From assembly GCA_013288745.1 (NCBI GenBank), contig JABDBG010000020.1, positions 1-35,671 on the forward strand: DNA of 35,671 bases, written 5' to 3'. Origin of the DNA: Bacteroidota bacterium (GTDB lineage: Bacteria > Bacteroidota > Bacteroidia > Chitinophagales > Chitinophagaceae). Both the position numbers and the translations under genes were made by a program. The notes beneath the pieces are model-generated. The model worked only from the letters and a program-made list of their open reading frames with translations, had not been told where the DNA came from and searched no databases. Below, one piece after another: positions 17,035 through 25,341 of this stretch. Position 1 is the stretch's first letter. The number at the start of each line of letters is the position of its first letter.

Positions 17035-18438
17035 ATGAAAACATTATTTCCAAAGCAAGTACATTGGGGCATTTTTTTTATGGTAGCAATATTGCTAAGG
17101 ATCCTATTCTACAATATCAGTGCATTTTCTTATTGCGCCATAATTTTATCTCTTTATCAATTTACATTACTGTTTGCAGGGCTGGGTAATATAATACCTA
17201 TAAGGTATTTATTTGGAGCATTTATGTGCCTGCAGTTTTGTATTGGCCCCACACTTGTTTATAATGGATTAGATCAATATCAGGCGTTAGCATATAGAAT
17301 GCGTATCCCTGAAGCAGAATATTTTAGATATGCATTACCTGCTGTAGTTGCTTTTATTATTGGCTTACACCTTACAGCTGGCAATTTCAAAGGAGAAATA
17401 TTAGATGAAGAAGGGATAAATGTATTTATAGAGAGAAATCCACGCGTTCCTTATTTTTTTATTATTTTGGGGCTAGTTACAAGTGTAATATCAGGTTTTT
17501 TTCCTTCAGAAATAGCCTTTGTGTTTTATTTACTAGGTAGTTTTAAATTCATTGGTCTTTTTTTATTAATAATCAACGGTAAAGAAATGAGATTGCTTCC
17601 CGTAAGGGAAATGAAATTATTGCCTCTAACAATAGTTTTGGGATCAATTATTATATCATCCTTAGGTAGTGGGATGTTCCATGACTTATTAATTTGGATA
17701 ATATTCATTGGGTCAGTTTATGCTATTCAATATAAAATAGGGTTTAATATTAAATTAATAGGCTGCTGTATTTTTATTTTACTTGCTATAATAATACAAG
17801 AGTTAAAAGGAGATTATAGAAAATCAGGAAATGCGGGACTAGAAACACTAACAGAGGATTATGAAATAAAAAATCGGGGAGATAATTCTATTTTTAGTTT
17901 TTCAAGCCTGGCACCTTCAGTAACGCGGATAAATCAAGGGTTTATTATAACCAATATCATTAATACAGTTCCGGATAGACAACCATTTGAGCACGGAAGT
18001 GAGATGAAGATAATTCTTGAAGCTGCTATTTTACCGAGAATACTCGCCCCAGACAAATTAAATGCAGGCGATAGAGCTATTTTTATGAAATACACAGGTA
18101 TGCATATAAAGGAAGGAACTTCTATGGCATTAAGCTCTCTTGGTGATGCGTATATAAATTACGGATATGTTGGAGGTTGTTTATTTATGTTTCTTTTGGG
18201 GCTTACTTATAGCGCAGTGTTAAATTCGTTTGAAAAACATAGTGTAAAACACCCTGTGCTTCTTTTATTTTTACCATTAATTTTTTATTATCCAATTCGC
18301 CCCGATTGTGAATTACAAACGATTTTAGGACATCTGGTCAAGTCTGTTTTTTTAATTGCTGTAATGGTGTATGTTTTTAAAGATATTTTTGTAGATCAAA
18401 CTACTTTATTAGAAGAGACTTCATTAAGGCAAGTATAA
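17035..18438 (+). CDS. Wzy-like polysaccharide polymerase (exosortase-associated type)
   Basis: A 467-residue integral membrane protein with roughly eleven hydrophobic segments and a large hydrophilic loop around residues 255-350, between a TM near 240-255 and the last cluster from 375 on. This is the layout of O-antigen/Wzy polymerases, which join lipid-linked repeat units at the periplasmic face. The loop contains several Arg and Asp/Glu residues as expected, and AINYGYVGG-like text (DAYINYGYVGGCLFMFLLGL) recalls the oligosaccharide-repeat polymerase family. It is directly followed by an exosortase-family gene; Wzy-like proteins paired with exosortases (for example the exosortase-Y type) are known in Bacteroidota. 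Polymerase function is inferred from topology and context because Wzy proteins lack strong motifs. Confidence 0.72.
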   Translation: MKTLFPKQVHWGIFFMVAILLRILFYNISAFSYCAIILSLYQFTLLFAGLGNIIPIRYLFGAFMCLQFCIGPTLVYNGLDQYQALAYRMRIPEAEYFRYALPAVVAFIIGLHLTAGNFKGEILDEEGINVFIERNPRVPYFFIILGLVTSVISGFFPSEIAFVFYLLGSFKFIGLFLLIINGKEMRLLPVREMKLLPLTIVLGSIIISSLGSGMFHDLLIWIIFIGSVYAIQYKIGFNIKLIGCCIFILLAIIIQELKGDYRKSGNAGLETLTEDYEIKNRGDNSIFSFSSLAPSVTRINQGFIITNIINTVPDRQPFEHGSEMKIILEAAILPRILAPDKLNAGDRAIFMKYTGMHIKEGTSMALSSLGDAYINYGYVGGCLFMFLLGLTYSAVLNSFEKHSVKHPVLLLFLPLIFYYPIRPDCELQTILGHLVKSVFLIAVMVYVFKDIFVDQTTLLEETSLRQV

Positions 18439-18515
18439 AAAGAGACAAGCGAAAAATACGATCAACATTATTGCAATTAATTTATTGAATCCAATTTTCT
18501 ACTCTTATATAAAAT

Positions 18516-19088
18516 ATGTTTTTCAACAAAAATAGTATAGAATATTTATTAAAGTTTGTTATATCCTTTTGCATATTATATTATGGCACTTTGGCCGTGA
18601 TTGGTTTCGCATCACCGGGAGGGTATTATTCTCCTTTTATTCACGATTATTTAAATTATGTTTCATGGTTACGATCTGCTCTTTTGTTTACTTCTAAATT
18701 TATTCTTACACTTTTTGGGTATAACACTTTTATAGATGGCGCATATACATTAAGAATGCAAAATGGTTATGGTGTTCATTTAGTTTATAGTTGCATTGGT
18801 TTTGGTATAATGAGCTTTTGGATAGCTTTTATATTTGCAAATAAAGTAAAATGGCAGAAAAAAGTAAAATGGATAATGATAGGATTGTTGTCGATCTTTT
18901 TTATAAATGTAATAAGGATATCTTTATTACTAGTAGCTGTAAATAAAAATTGGCCAAACGTATTAAACCTTGATAACCATACGTTATTTAATATTGCTGC
19001 CTATATATTGATCTTTACAATGATCTATTTATTCGACATGTCTGAAAAAGAGGCTGCTGTTAATACAAAAAGATCTAATGAGGTATAA
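18516..19088 (+). CDS. Exosortase/archaeosortase family protein (XrtY-like)
   Basis: A 190-residue polytopic membrane protein with about five to six helices. The three invariant residues of the exosortase/archaeosortase family are in place: Cys93 in YSCIGFG, Arg134 in NVIRIS and His155 in DNHTLFN. Family enzymes are membrane cysteine transpeptidases that process C-terminal sorting tags such as PEP-CTERM, usually in organisms making exopolysaccharide. At 190 residues it is a short, single-domain type, without the EpsI domain. It lies between a Wzy-like gene and a glycosyltransferase, the arrangement of the Bacteroidota exosortase-Y group; this subgroup name is an inference. No tagged substrate gene is visible in this window. 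Confidence 0.8.
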   Translation: MFFNKNSIEYLLKFVISFCILYYGTLAVIGFASPGGYYSPFIHDYLNYVSWLRSALLFTSKFILTLFGYNTFIDGAYTLRMQNGYGVHLVYSCIGFGIMSFWIAFIFANKVKWQKKVKWIMIGLLSIFFINVIRISLLLVAVNKNWPNVLNLDNHTLFNIAAYILIFTMIYLFDMSEKEAAVNTKRSNEV

Positions 19089-19094
19089 TCAAGT

Positions 19095-20240
19095 TTGAGC
19101 GATAGAAAAAAAATATTGATAATGATCGATTGGTTTACTCCGGGCTTCAAAGCCGGCGGCCCAATTCAATCCTGTGCTAATATAGCATTTGCATTAAAAG
19201 ATGAGTATGAAATGTATGTTCTTACTACTGATACCGATCATGGTGAAAGCGCGCCGTATCCTACTCTTATTTCTGATCAATGGACCACGCATATTGACCC
19301 AAAAATAAATGTTTATTATGCGAAGAAGGCAACATTAACAGTACAACAAATCGCTAAAGAGATCAATACGTTACAACCTGATTATATTTATCTTAATAAT
19401 GTATTTTCTCCCTATTTTGTTCTTTATCCTTTGTGGCTAAAATATACAGGTAAAATTAAAAGCAAAGTAATTGTTTGTCCTCGAGGTTCTTTATATGATA
19501 GTGCATTATCTGTAAAATCATATAAAAAAAAACCTTTCCTTCTTTTATTTAAATGGCTGGGGATACATAAACAGGTTATATTTCATGCGACCAATAATAG
19601 AGAAAAGCAATCGATCCTTCAGCATTTTCCCGGTAGTACAATTCGTATTGCAGATAATTTGCCTAATATCAATCAGCCAAAATTTGTAAGTTGCAATAAA
19701 GAGAAAGGAGTAATTAATTGCGTCTTTGTAGCAAGGATAGTAGCTATAAAAAATCTGCTGTTTTTATTGGCTGTTGTAGAAAAGGTGAACGCCAAAGTAA
19801 AATTGACGATCATTGGCCCGATAGAGGATATTGCTTATTGGGAAGAATGTAAAAAGAAAATCGCGCAATTACCAGCTACTATTACGATTGATTATGTGGG
19901 GACTAAACAGCATAAACAATTAACAGAAATTTTGCAGCAACATCATTTGTTTGTTCTTCCTACAACCGGAGAAAATTTTGGCCATGCTATTTTTGAAGCA
20001 ATGTTAGTTGGCCGGCCGGTGTTAATAAGTGATCAAACACCATGGCTACAGCTGAATGAGAAAAAAATAGGTTGGGATATTCCGTTAGAAGACCCCGCTG
20101 CATTTATAAAAGCAATGGAAGCTGCGGCAGAATGGGATCAAACACAATTCGACGAATACGCAAATGCTACCTGGTTATTTGCGAATAATTTTGTAACTAA
20201 TCCTCAGTTGAGGGAACAATATAATGAGCTATTTGCATGA
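19095..20240 (+). CDS. Glycosyltransferase family 4, exosortase-adjacent
   Basis: A 381-residue GT-B glycosyltransferase. The N-terminus IDWFTPGFKAGGPIQS contains the glycine-rich acceptor-domain turn (GGPI at 21-24). The donor domain starts at NCVFVARIVAIKNLLFLL and carries the E-x7-E motif as Glu293 and Glu301 (GENFGHAIFEAMLVGRPVLIS). The start is TTG at 19095, six bases after the exosortase stop; the first in-frame ATG (19122, residue 10) would cut the first strand. It ends in a 4-base ATGA overlap with the acetyltransferase gene, suggesting the product may receive that acetyl group or be assembled with it. Confidence 0.87.
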   Translation: MSDRKKILIMIDWFTPGFKAGGPIQSCANIAFALKDEYEMYVLTTDTDHGESAPYPTLISDQWTTHIDPKINVYYAKKATLTVQQIAKEINTLQPDYIYLNNVFSPYFVLYPLWLKYTGKIKSKVIVCPRGSLYDSALSVKSYKKKPFLLLFKWLGIHKQVIFHATNNREKQSILQHFPGSTIRIADNLPNINQPKFVSCNKEKGVINCVFVARIVAIKNLLFLLAVVEKVNAKVKLTIIGPIEDIAYWEECKKKIAQLPATITIDYVGTKQHKQLTEILQQHHLFVLPTTGENFGHAIFEAMLVGRPVLISDQTPWLQLNEKKIGWDIPLEDPAAFIKAMEAAAEWDQTQFDEYANATWLFANNFVTNPQLREQYNELFA

Positions 20241-20794
20241 CACTGTTAAACAAAGTAAATAACGCGGCGTTTCAAACTGGCATCAATATAAATGCTTCTA
20301 AAATGAAGCAGGCATTATGGTATTTGATAAATGTGATCTTTTTCAAAAATCCGATCAATATTAGTTCGGGGAGCAAAATTTTATTATTGAGGCTATTTGG
20401 TGCAACAATAGGTAATGGTGTTGTGATTAAACCATCTGTAAATATCAAATATCCATGGAAGCTAAAAGTAGGCGACCAAAGTTGGATAGGTGAAGAAGTA
20501 TGGATAGATAATTTAGCTGATGTAACAATAGGAGATAATGTTTGCATTTCTCAAGGAGCATTATTGTTATGCGGTAATCATAATTATAAAAAACAGACTT
20601 TCGATTTGATGCTTGGTGAAATAATACTGGAAGATGGTGTGTGGATCGGTGCAAAATCAGTAGTTTGCCCGGGAGTAAAATGTGCTTCTCATTCTATATT
20701 GTCTGTTTCGTCAATAGCGTCTGCAAATCTAGAGCCCTATACTATTTATAAAGGCAACCCCGCCATAGCTATAAAAAAAAGAGAAATTGAGTAG
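20237..20794 (+). CDS. WcaF-like colanic-acid-type acetyltransferase
   Basis: A 185-residue left-handed beta-helix acetyltransferase close to WcaF. The N-terminal region with ALWYLINVIFFKNP and the SKILLLRLFGATIGNGVVI segment are typical of WcaF, followed by hexapeptide repeats and the catalytic His115 in LLCGNHNYKK. It ends with the KGNPAIAI motif. The expected job is acetyl-CoA-dependent O-acetylation of a sugar of the repeat unit. It is coupled to the upstream glycosyltransferase through an ATGA overlap and closes the tightly packed part of the locus. Confidence 0.87.
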   Translation: MTLLNKVNNAAFQTGININASKMKQALWYLINVIFFKNPINISSGSKILLLRLFGATIGNGVVIKPSVNIKYPWKLKVGDQSWIGEEVWIDNLADVTIGDNVCISQGALLLCGNHNYKKQTFDLMLGEIILEDGVWIGAKSVVCPGVKCASHSILSVSSIASANLEPYTIYKGNPAIAIKKREIE

Positions 20795-20971
20795 TAATTT
20801 TCTATTTTAATTAGCATCATTTCTTGTTATTTCTCTTGCTACATTTCTTATCTTTATTGTACATAATATTGTATACATTGGCTTGGTCCAATAGTTGACA
20901 TATTACTTTCAGTTTTCTATTCCTAAAAATGATTATAAGAGTTTGATTTATATAAATCTAAATTCATTCGT
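20795..20971. other. AT-rich intergenic stretch in the polysaccharide locus
   Basis: This 177-base gap holds no gene I can support. It contains the near-palindrome GTACATAATATTGTATAC (20861-20878) and a TTGACA/TATTCC pair with 17-base spacing at 20895-20923, which looks like an enterobacterial promoter but not the Bacteroidota consensus. An internal promoter for the last two genes is possible. Confidence 0.35.
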
Positions 20972-21739
20972 ATGAAAGTAACCATCATAACCGTCACATA
21001 TAATTCTGCAAAATTCTTAGAAGACTGCATGAATTCTGTTTTTACTCAGGATTTTAATAATATTGAGTACATCGTTGTTGATGGAGGTTCTACGGATGAA
21101 ACGGTTTCTATTATCAAACAGCATGAAAAGAAAATAGCCAAGTGGATATCAGAAAAAGATGGCGGAATGTATGAAGCTATTAATAAAGGAATGAAAATGG
21201 CAACCGGTGATATTATTGGATTATTGAATAGTGATGATCTGTTAGCTTCCAAAGATGTAATAAGTTCCATTGTTAAAAGCTTTAAACAGCACAAGGTTGA
21301 TTGTGTGTATTCAGATCTTGTTTACGTAGATCGGTTTAACACACAAAAGATCGTTCGTTACTGGAAAGGACTTTCCTATAAAAGACATCGGTTTAATTAT
21401 GGATGGATGCCTGCTCATCCTACTTTCTATGTACGTAAGGACGTGGTAGAACATTTGGGAGAATACGAATCCCATTTTTTTACTGCGGCTGATTATGAGT
21501 TTATGACAAGGCTTCTGTATCGATACCGCATAAGTGCGTATTACCTGCCGAAACTTACAGTGAAAATGAGAACAGGGGGCGCAAGCAATGTTAGTTTTTA
21601 TAGCAGATTCAGGGCCAATAGAAGAGATTATCTTAGCATGAAAAGAAATAAAGTACCTTTTCCTTTTTTTGTCTCGCTATTAAAACCGCTTAGTAAGTTG
21701 AATCAATATTATTATACCTTTTTTAAAAAAATTATATAA
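20972..21739 (+). CDS. Glycosyltransferase family 2 (WcaA/WcaE-like)
   Basis: A 255-residue GT-A glycosyltransferase with a very clean motif set: VTIITVTYNSAKF (residues 3-15), VVDGGSTDET (35-44), the ISEKDGGMYEAINKGMKMATGD block and the metal-binding NSDD at 86-89, then the AHPTFYVRKDV acceptor region. The DGGMYEAINKG block places it with the colanic-acid WcaE-like GT2 enzymes. It follows a 177-base gap, so it may be transcribed separately from the upstream block, and it precedes the phosphatase gene by 41 bases. Confidence 0.9.
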   Translation: MKVTIITVTYNSAKFLEDCMNSVFTQDFNNIEYIVVDGGSTDETVSIIKQHEKKIAKWISEKDGGMYEAINKGMKMATGDIIGLLNSDDLLASKDVISSIVKSFKQHKVDCVYSDLVYVDRFNTQKIVRYWKGLSYKRHRFNYGWMPAHPTFYVRKDVVEHLGEYESHFFTAADYEFMTRLLYRYRISAYYLPKLTVKMRTGGASNVSFYSRFRANRRDYLSMKRNKVPFPFFVSLLKPLSKLNQYYYTFFKKII

Positions 21740-21780
21740 TAATTCGTACAAATATTTTTTATCAAAGCGGATTTACTTAA

Positions 21781-22530
21781 ATGTTTAGTTTTTTTAAACG
21801 AAAGAATGACACTGATTTACCAGGATATTTGCCTATCCAGACAGATATTCACTCGCATATTTTGCCCGGTATTGATGATGGCTCTCCTGATATTGAAACA
21901 TCTATTAAGTTGGTTCGAGGTATGCATGACCTAGGCATAAAAAAAGCTGTAGCTACCCCGCATATTATGGGCGATATGTATAGAAATACCCCCGCAACAA
22001 TTACGACAGCCCTGGAAAAATTAAAAATAGCCTGCAAAGAAGCCGAAATTGATATAGAACTAAGTGCAGCTGCAGAATATATGTTGGATGATTATTTCAT
22101 GAACATATTAAAGAGTAATTCACCGCTACTTACTATCTATAAAAATATTATTCTAACCGAACAATCTTATGCTGTTGAAACAGAGAACCTGAAGGAAATA
22201 GCCTATGAAATTATGCTCGGCGGCTATAAACCTATAATGGCGCACCCGGAGCGCTATTCCTTTTATCACAAGGAATACGACAATTATTTTCTGCTAAAAG
22301 AAGCAGGGTTTTTATTGCAGGTAAATTTATTATCACTGACCGGCCATTACGGAAAACATGTAGAAAAAGCGGCGAAATTTATAGTAAGAGAAAATCTGGC
22401 AGACCTTGTTGGCACAGATATGCATCATATAGGTCATCTGAACATCCTGCAAAAAAAAGAAAAACTTGAAATATTGCGCCATAATTTAGATGGCCGTACC
22501 TACAATGTACTTGATAACCTCGTTTTTTAA
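21781..22530 (+). CDS. YwqE/CpsB-type PHP tyrosine-protein phosphatase
   Basis: A 249-residue PHP-domain metallophosphatase of the CpsB/CapC/YwqE group, which dephosphorylate bacterial tyrosine kinases (Wzc/CpsD type) controlling polysaccharide export and chain length. Metal ligands are visible in order: TDIHSHILPGIDDG (His24, His26, Asp32), ATPHIMG (His61), Glu99 in AAAEYML, MAHPERY (His155) and GTDMHHIGH (Asp213, His215). Its place at the end of the polysaccharide locus fits, although no partner tyrosine kinase is in the window. Length is normal for the family. The next gene on this strand is the unrelated pfkA, after about 200 bases. Confidence 0.9.
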   Translation: MFSFFKRKNDTDLPGYLPIQTDIHSHILPGIDDGSPDIETSIKLVRGMHDLGIKKAVATPHIMGDMYRNTPATITTALEKLKIACKEAEIDIELSAAAEYMLDDYFMNILKSNSPLLTIYKNIILTEQSYAVETENLKEIAYEIMLGGYKPIMAHPERYSFYHKEYDNYFLLKEAGFLLQVNLLSLTGHYGKHVEKAAKFIVRENLADLVGTDMHHIGHLNILQKKEKLEILRHNLDGRTYNVLDNLVF

Positions 22531-22657
22531 GCTACAATTTACCCTACTTCCCCAAAAAAAAGGATTAATTATTTTTTGAAATAAGAAATAAAATTCTTAA
22601 TAAATTAGAAGTAATTATTATCTGATATTTGACATTTTTAGATTGAATTTAATTGCC

Positions 22658-22665
22658 TATTTTTG
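22658..22665 (+). promoter_or_regulatory. Candidate pfkA promoter -7 box (TATTTTTG)
   Basis: TATTTTTG fits the Bacteroidota -7 consensus TAnnTTTG and lies 70 bases before the pfkA ATG in a 205-base AT-rich gap. TTG occurs upstream at 22629-22631, but the 26-base spacing is longer than the usual 17-23, so the -33 element is uncertain. No terminator for the polysaccharide locus was found in the gap. Confidence 0.5.
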
Positions 22666-22735
22666 GCGCTCTTTTACCTATAAACCATATTTTAGGTAAA
22701 AAGTAAGAAACCTAACTAAATCGTTGAATTTTATT

Positions 22736-23719
22736 ATGGCAAACAAAGTAACTAAAATTGGGGTGTTGACATCGGGAGGGGATTCTCCGGGTATGAACGC
22801 AGCCATCCGGGCAGTTGTACGTACGGGTCTTTATAATGGGTTAGAGGTTTACGGTATCATGAGAGGATATCAGGGCATGATGGATGATGATATTTTTAAA
22901 ATGGAAAGTAAAAGTGTTGCCAATATCATACAACGTGGAGGTACTATTTTAAAAACGGCAAGATGCAAAGAGTTTTATGAAACGCCGGGCAGGAAAAAAG
23001 CTTACGATAATCTTATAAAACGCGGCATTAACGGGTTGGTTATAATAGGTGGAGACGGGTCTTTTCGCGGAGCAAAAAAATTCCATGAAGAGTTTGATAT
23101 ACCAAGTGTAGGTATTCCGGGAACTATTGACCGCGATATCGTTGGTACTGATTTTACTATTGGTTTTGATACAGCAGTAAATACTGCAGTAGCAGCTATT
23201 GATAAGATACGTGATACGATGGATGCACATGACCGTATGTTCATTATTGAAGTAATGGGCCGTGACGCAGGTTTTATCGCATTGCATAGTGGTATTGCAA
23301 CAGGTGCAGAAAATATTCTGATCCCTGAACGCAAAACTGATATGGATGCAATGATCAAATCATTACAGGAAAAAGAAAAACGCAAAAAACTGGTGAACCT
23401 TATTATCGTTGCCGAAGGCGATGAAATGGGCGGAGCTGAAGGGGTAAATAAATATATCAGAAAGCATATGCCTGATATGGATACAAAAGTTGCAGTACTC
23501 GGCCATATTCAAAGAGGAGGATCTCCTAGTTGTTTCGACAGGGTAATCGCAAGCCGTATGGGTTATACCGCAGTTGAAAGCCTGATAAACGGAAACCATA
23601 ATGTTATGATCGGGATCAAAGACAATCGTATCAATTATACACCGTTTGAAAAAGCATCAAAATTGAAGACCAAGGTAAGTGAGGAGTGGATGAAGATCGT
23701 AAAAATACTAGCATCTTAA
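22736..23719 (+). CDS. pfkA: ATP-dependent 6-phosphofructokinase
   Basis: A 327-residue PfkA that phosphorylates fructose 6-phosphate to fructose 1,6-bisphosphate, the committing step of glycolysis. LTSGGDSPGMNAAIR (residues 11-25) binds ATP; IIGGDGS (103-109) has Gly rather than Asp after the aspartate; PGTIDRD (128-134) has Gly in the position that is Lys in pyrophosphate-dependent enzymes. Both points favour ATP as donor. Asp132 is the catalytic base, and MGRDAGFIAL follows. The usual TIDND is TIDRD here, a modest change. The start is ATG 22736; a TTG at 22724 would add four residues (MNFI) that are not conserved. It is followed by a strong terminator and then by pyk. Confidence 0.95.
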   Translation: MANKVTKIGVLTSGGDSPGMNAAIRAVVRTGLYNGLEVYGIMRGYQGMMDDDIFKMESKSVANIIQRGGTILKTARCKEFYETPGRKKAYDNLIKRGINGLVIIGGDGSFRGAKKFHEEFDIPSVGIPGTIDRDIVGTDFTIGFDTAVNTAVAAIDKIRDTMDAHDRMFIIEVMGRDAGFIALHSGIATGAENILIPERKTDMDAMIKSLQEKEKRKKLVNLIIVAEGDEMGGAEGVNKYIRKHMPDMDTKVAVLGHIQRGGSPSCFDRVIASRMGYTAVESLINGNHNVMIGIKDNRINYTPFEKASKLKTKVSEEWMKIVKILAS

Positions 23720-23720
23720 A

Positions 23721-23764
23721 AAAAATACCGGATACAAAGTAACAACTGAGTCTCCGGTATTTTT
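23721..23764 (+). terminator. Intrinsic terminator after pfkA
   Basis: A perfect 12-bp stem pairs 23721-23732 (AAAAATACCGGA) with 23753-23764 (TCCGGTATTTTT), with a 20-base loop. The T-run at the end of the right arm gives a classical intrinsic terminator directly after the pfkA stop at 23719. The A-run in the left arm would let it work weakly in the other direction too. Confidence 0.82.
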
Positions 23765-23807
23765 CGTTATGATAGAAACTACTAACTAAAAAAAACAAAA
23801 CGAGCGC

Positions 23808-25301
23808 ATGAGCAAGAACATCAGCAAATACCTTCACCGCCACATGGATAAACAAGCAGGTATTGCACATTCACAAAAACGTACAAAGATCGTTGCAACA
23901 GTAGGACCGGCTTGCAGTACTTACGATAAATTATTAGAATTGGTAAAAGCAGGTGTGAATGTTTTCAGATTGAATTTTTCACACGGAGAATATGCTGCAA
24001 AAAAGGAGATCATTGATTTCATTCGCTTGATAAACAAAAATGAACCTTACAATATTGCCATCTTAGGTGATCTGCAAGGTCCTAAATTAAGAGTAGGAGA
24101 GATTGAAGGTGGAAAGATCGAATTAGTGCCCGGTGCGGAAATTATATTTACTACAGAAAAAGTAGTTGGTACAAAAGATAAAGTATATGTTTCTTACCCA
24201 ATGTTGGCAAAAGATGTTAAGATGGGAGAACGCATCTTTTTGGATGATGGCAAAATGGAAGTAGCGATCAAAAAGATACTGAACGATAAAGAAATTTTAG
24301 TGAGCGTAACATTGGGCGGTACCTTATTGCCTAAAAAAGGTGTTAACCTTCCTGACTCTGCATTAACAATGCCTTCTTTAACGGAAAAAGATATTGCGGA
24401 TCTTGCTTTTATTATCGAACAGGACCTTGACTGGATAGCACTTTCATTCGTTAGAAAAGCGATTGATATCATTGATCTTAAAAAGAGATTAAAAGAAAAG
24501 AACAGCAAAATAAAAGTGATCGCTAAAATTGAAATGCCTGAAGCATTAACGAACATCAGGGATATCATTGTTGAAAGCGACGGTATAATGGTTGCCCGTG
24601 GAGATCTGGGAGTTGAAATTCCCGTTGAACAAGTTCCATTGGTACAAAAAGAATTGATACGTAAATGTATGCACCGTGCCAAGCCCGTTATCGTGGCTAC
24701 ACAAATGATGGAAAGCATGATCGATCGTACTAAACCAAACAGAAGTGAAGTAACGGATGTTGCTAACGCTGTTTTGGAAGGCGCTGACGCAGTGATGTTG
24801 AGCGGAGAAACTGCAATGGGAAATTATCCTACATTGGTAGTTGAAATGATGAGCAAGATCATCAACGAAGTTGAAAATAGCGCTGCATATAATTACGACA
24901 GAGATGATATCCTGAAACCACAACCTCATTCTCCATCTTTTTTAAGCGATGCATTGTGTTATAGCGCTTGCAGATTGGCAAAAGATATTGAAGCGGATGC
25001 TTTGATCGGTATGACAGAAAGCGGTTACACAGGCTTTATGTTAAGCAGCTATCGCCCTAAAGCGCCATTGTATATTTTTAGTAAAGAAAGAAGCCTTATC
25101 AATCAGTTAAGCTTAAGCTGGGGCGTTAGAGCAATGTATTATGCAGAAGAAATAAGCCTGGATGATATCGTTTTCGATCAGATCAATATCCTGAAAGAAC
25201 GCGGGTTTCTACAAAAAGATGATGTGGTTGTTAATACAGGAAGTACACCTGTTGACCTCCATTTGCCAACAAATATGGTAAAGGTTACTAAAGTAGATTA
25301 A
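23808..25301 (+). CDS. pyk: Pyruvate kinase
   Basis: A 497-residue pyruvate kinase, converting phosphoenolpyruvate and ADP to pyruvate and ATP. Motifs in order: RTKIVATVGPACST (residues 25-38), RLNFSHGEY (54-62), LGDLQGPKLRVG (86-97), the B-domain up to KKGVNLP, catalytic Lys240 and Glu242 in VIAKIEMPEAL, MVARGDLGVEIP (261-272) and ATQMMESMI (298-305). The C-terminal regulatory domain is complete. Residues 1-22 form a lysine- and histidine-rich extension before the conserved core; an alternative start is Met13 at 23844. It lies 43 bases after the pfkA terminator, so it probably has its own promoter, although no TAnnTTTG box is evident. Confidence 0.95.
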   Translation: MSKNISKYLHRHMDKQAGIAHSQKRTKIVATVGPACSTYDKLLELVKAGVNVFRLNFSHGEYAAKKEIIDFIRLINKNEPYNIAILGDLQGPKLRVGEIEGGKIELVPGAEIIFTTEKVVGTKDKVYVSYPMLAKDVKMGERIFLDDGKMEVAIKKILNDKEILVSVTLGGTLLPKKGVNLPDSALTMPSLTEKDIADLAFIIEQDLDWIALSFVRKAIDIIDLKKRLKEKNSKIKVIAKIEMPEALTNIRDIIVESDGIMVARGDLGVEIPVEQVPLVQKELIRKCMHRAKPVIVATQMMESMIDRTKPNRSEVTDVANAVLEGADAVMLSGETAMGNYPTLVVEMMSKIINEVENSAAYNYDRDDILKPQPHSPSFLSDALCYSACRLAKDIEADALIGMTESGYTGFMLSSYRPKAPLYIFSKERSLINQLSLSWGVRAMYYAEEISLDDIVFDQINILKERGFLQKDDVVVNTGSTPVDLHLPTNMVKVTKVD

Positions 25302-25313
25302 TACTAATATAAT

Positions 25314-25341
25314 TGTAAATTGTAAATGGTTAATGATAAAT
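25314..25341. repeat. Heptameric tandem repeat, NNTWAAT type, 4 units
   Basis: Four 7-base units in a row: TGTAAAT twice, then GGTTAAT and GATAAAT. It starts 12 bases after the pyk stop. The same unit family appears at 33276-33310, in the same order of variants. The units also supply the left arm of the hairpin at 25324-25366. Confidence 0.7.

Larger units (their letters stand above)
1..22530 (+). other. Surface/exopolysaccharide biosynthesis locus (left end outside window)
   Basis: Twenty-three consecutive genes on the + strand encode glycosyltransferases, acyltransferases, methyltransferases, a nucleotide-sugar modification trio, a Wzy-like polymerase, an exosortase-family protein and a PHP-type phosphatase. 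Most gaps are under 120 bases, and many genes overlap or abut, which suggests one or a few long transcripts. Larger gaps (2086-2196, 13865-13982, 20795-20971) are possible internal promoter sites. Export and initiation functions (flippase, Wza, Wzc, undecaprenyl-phosphate sugar transferase) are not seen, so the locus is either incomplete here or helped by genes elsewhere. By eye it is more AT-rich than the housekeeping segment after 22.7 kb. Confidence 0.9.

Noticed and set aside
20895..20923. TTGACA, 17 bases, TATTCC: looks like an enterobacterial sigma-70 promoter
   Set aside because: Bacteroidota use a TTG / TAnnTTTG promoter, and such hexamers are common by chance in AT-rich sequence. I note it only as part of the gap.
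23002..23385. 127-codon open frame on the minus strand
   Set aside because: Antisense to pfkA over its catalytic motifs; composition is that of a reverse-strand shadow.
24194..24718. 174-codon open frame on the minus strand
   Set aside because: It lies wholly antisense to pyk, whose motifs are intact. The predicted protein has no recognisable domain and is rich in Ser and Ile as expected for a shadow of a coding strand.
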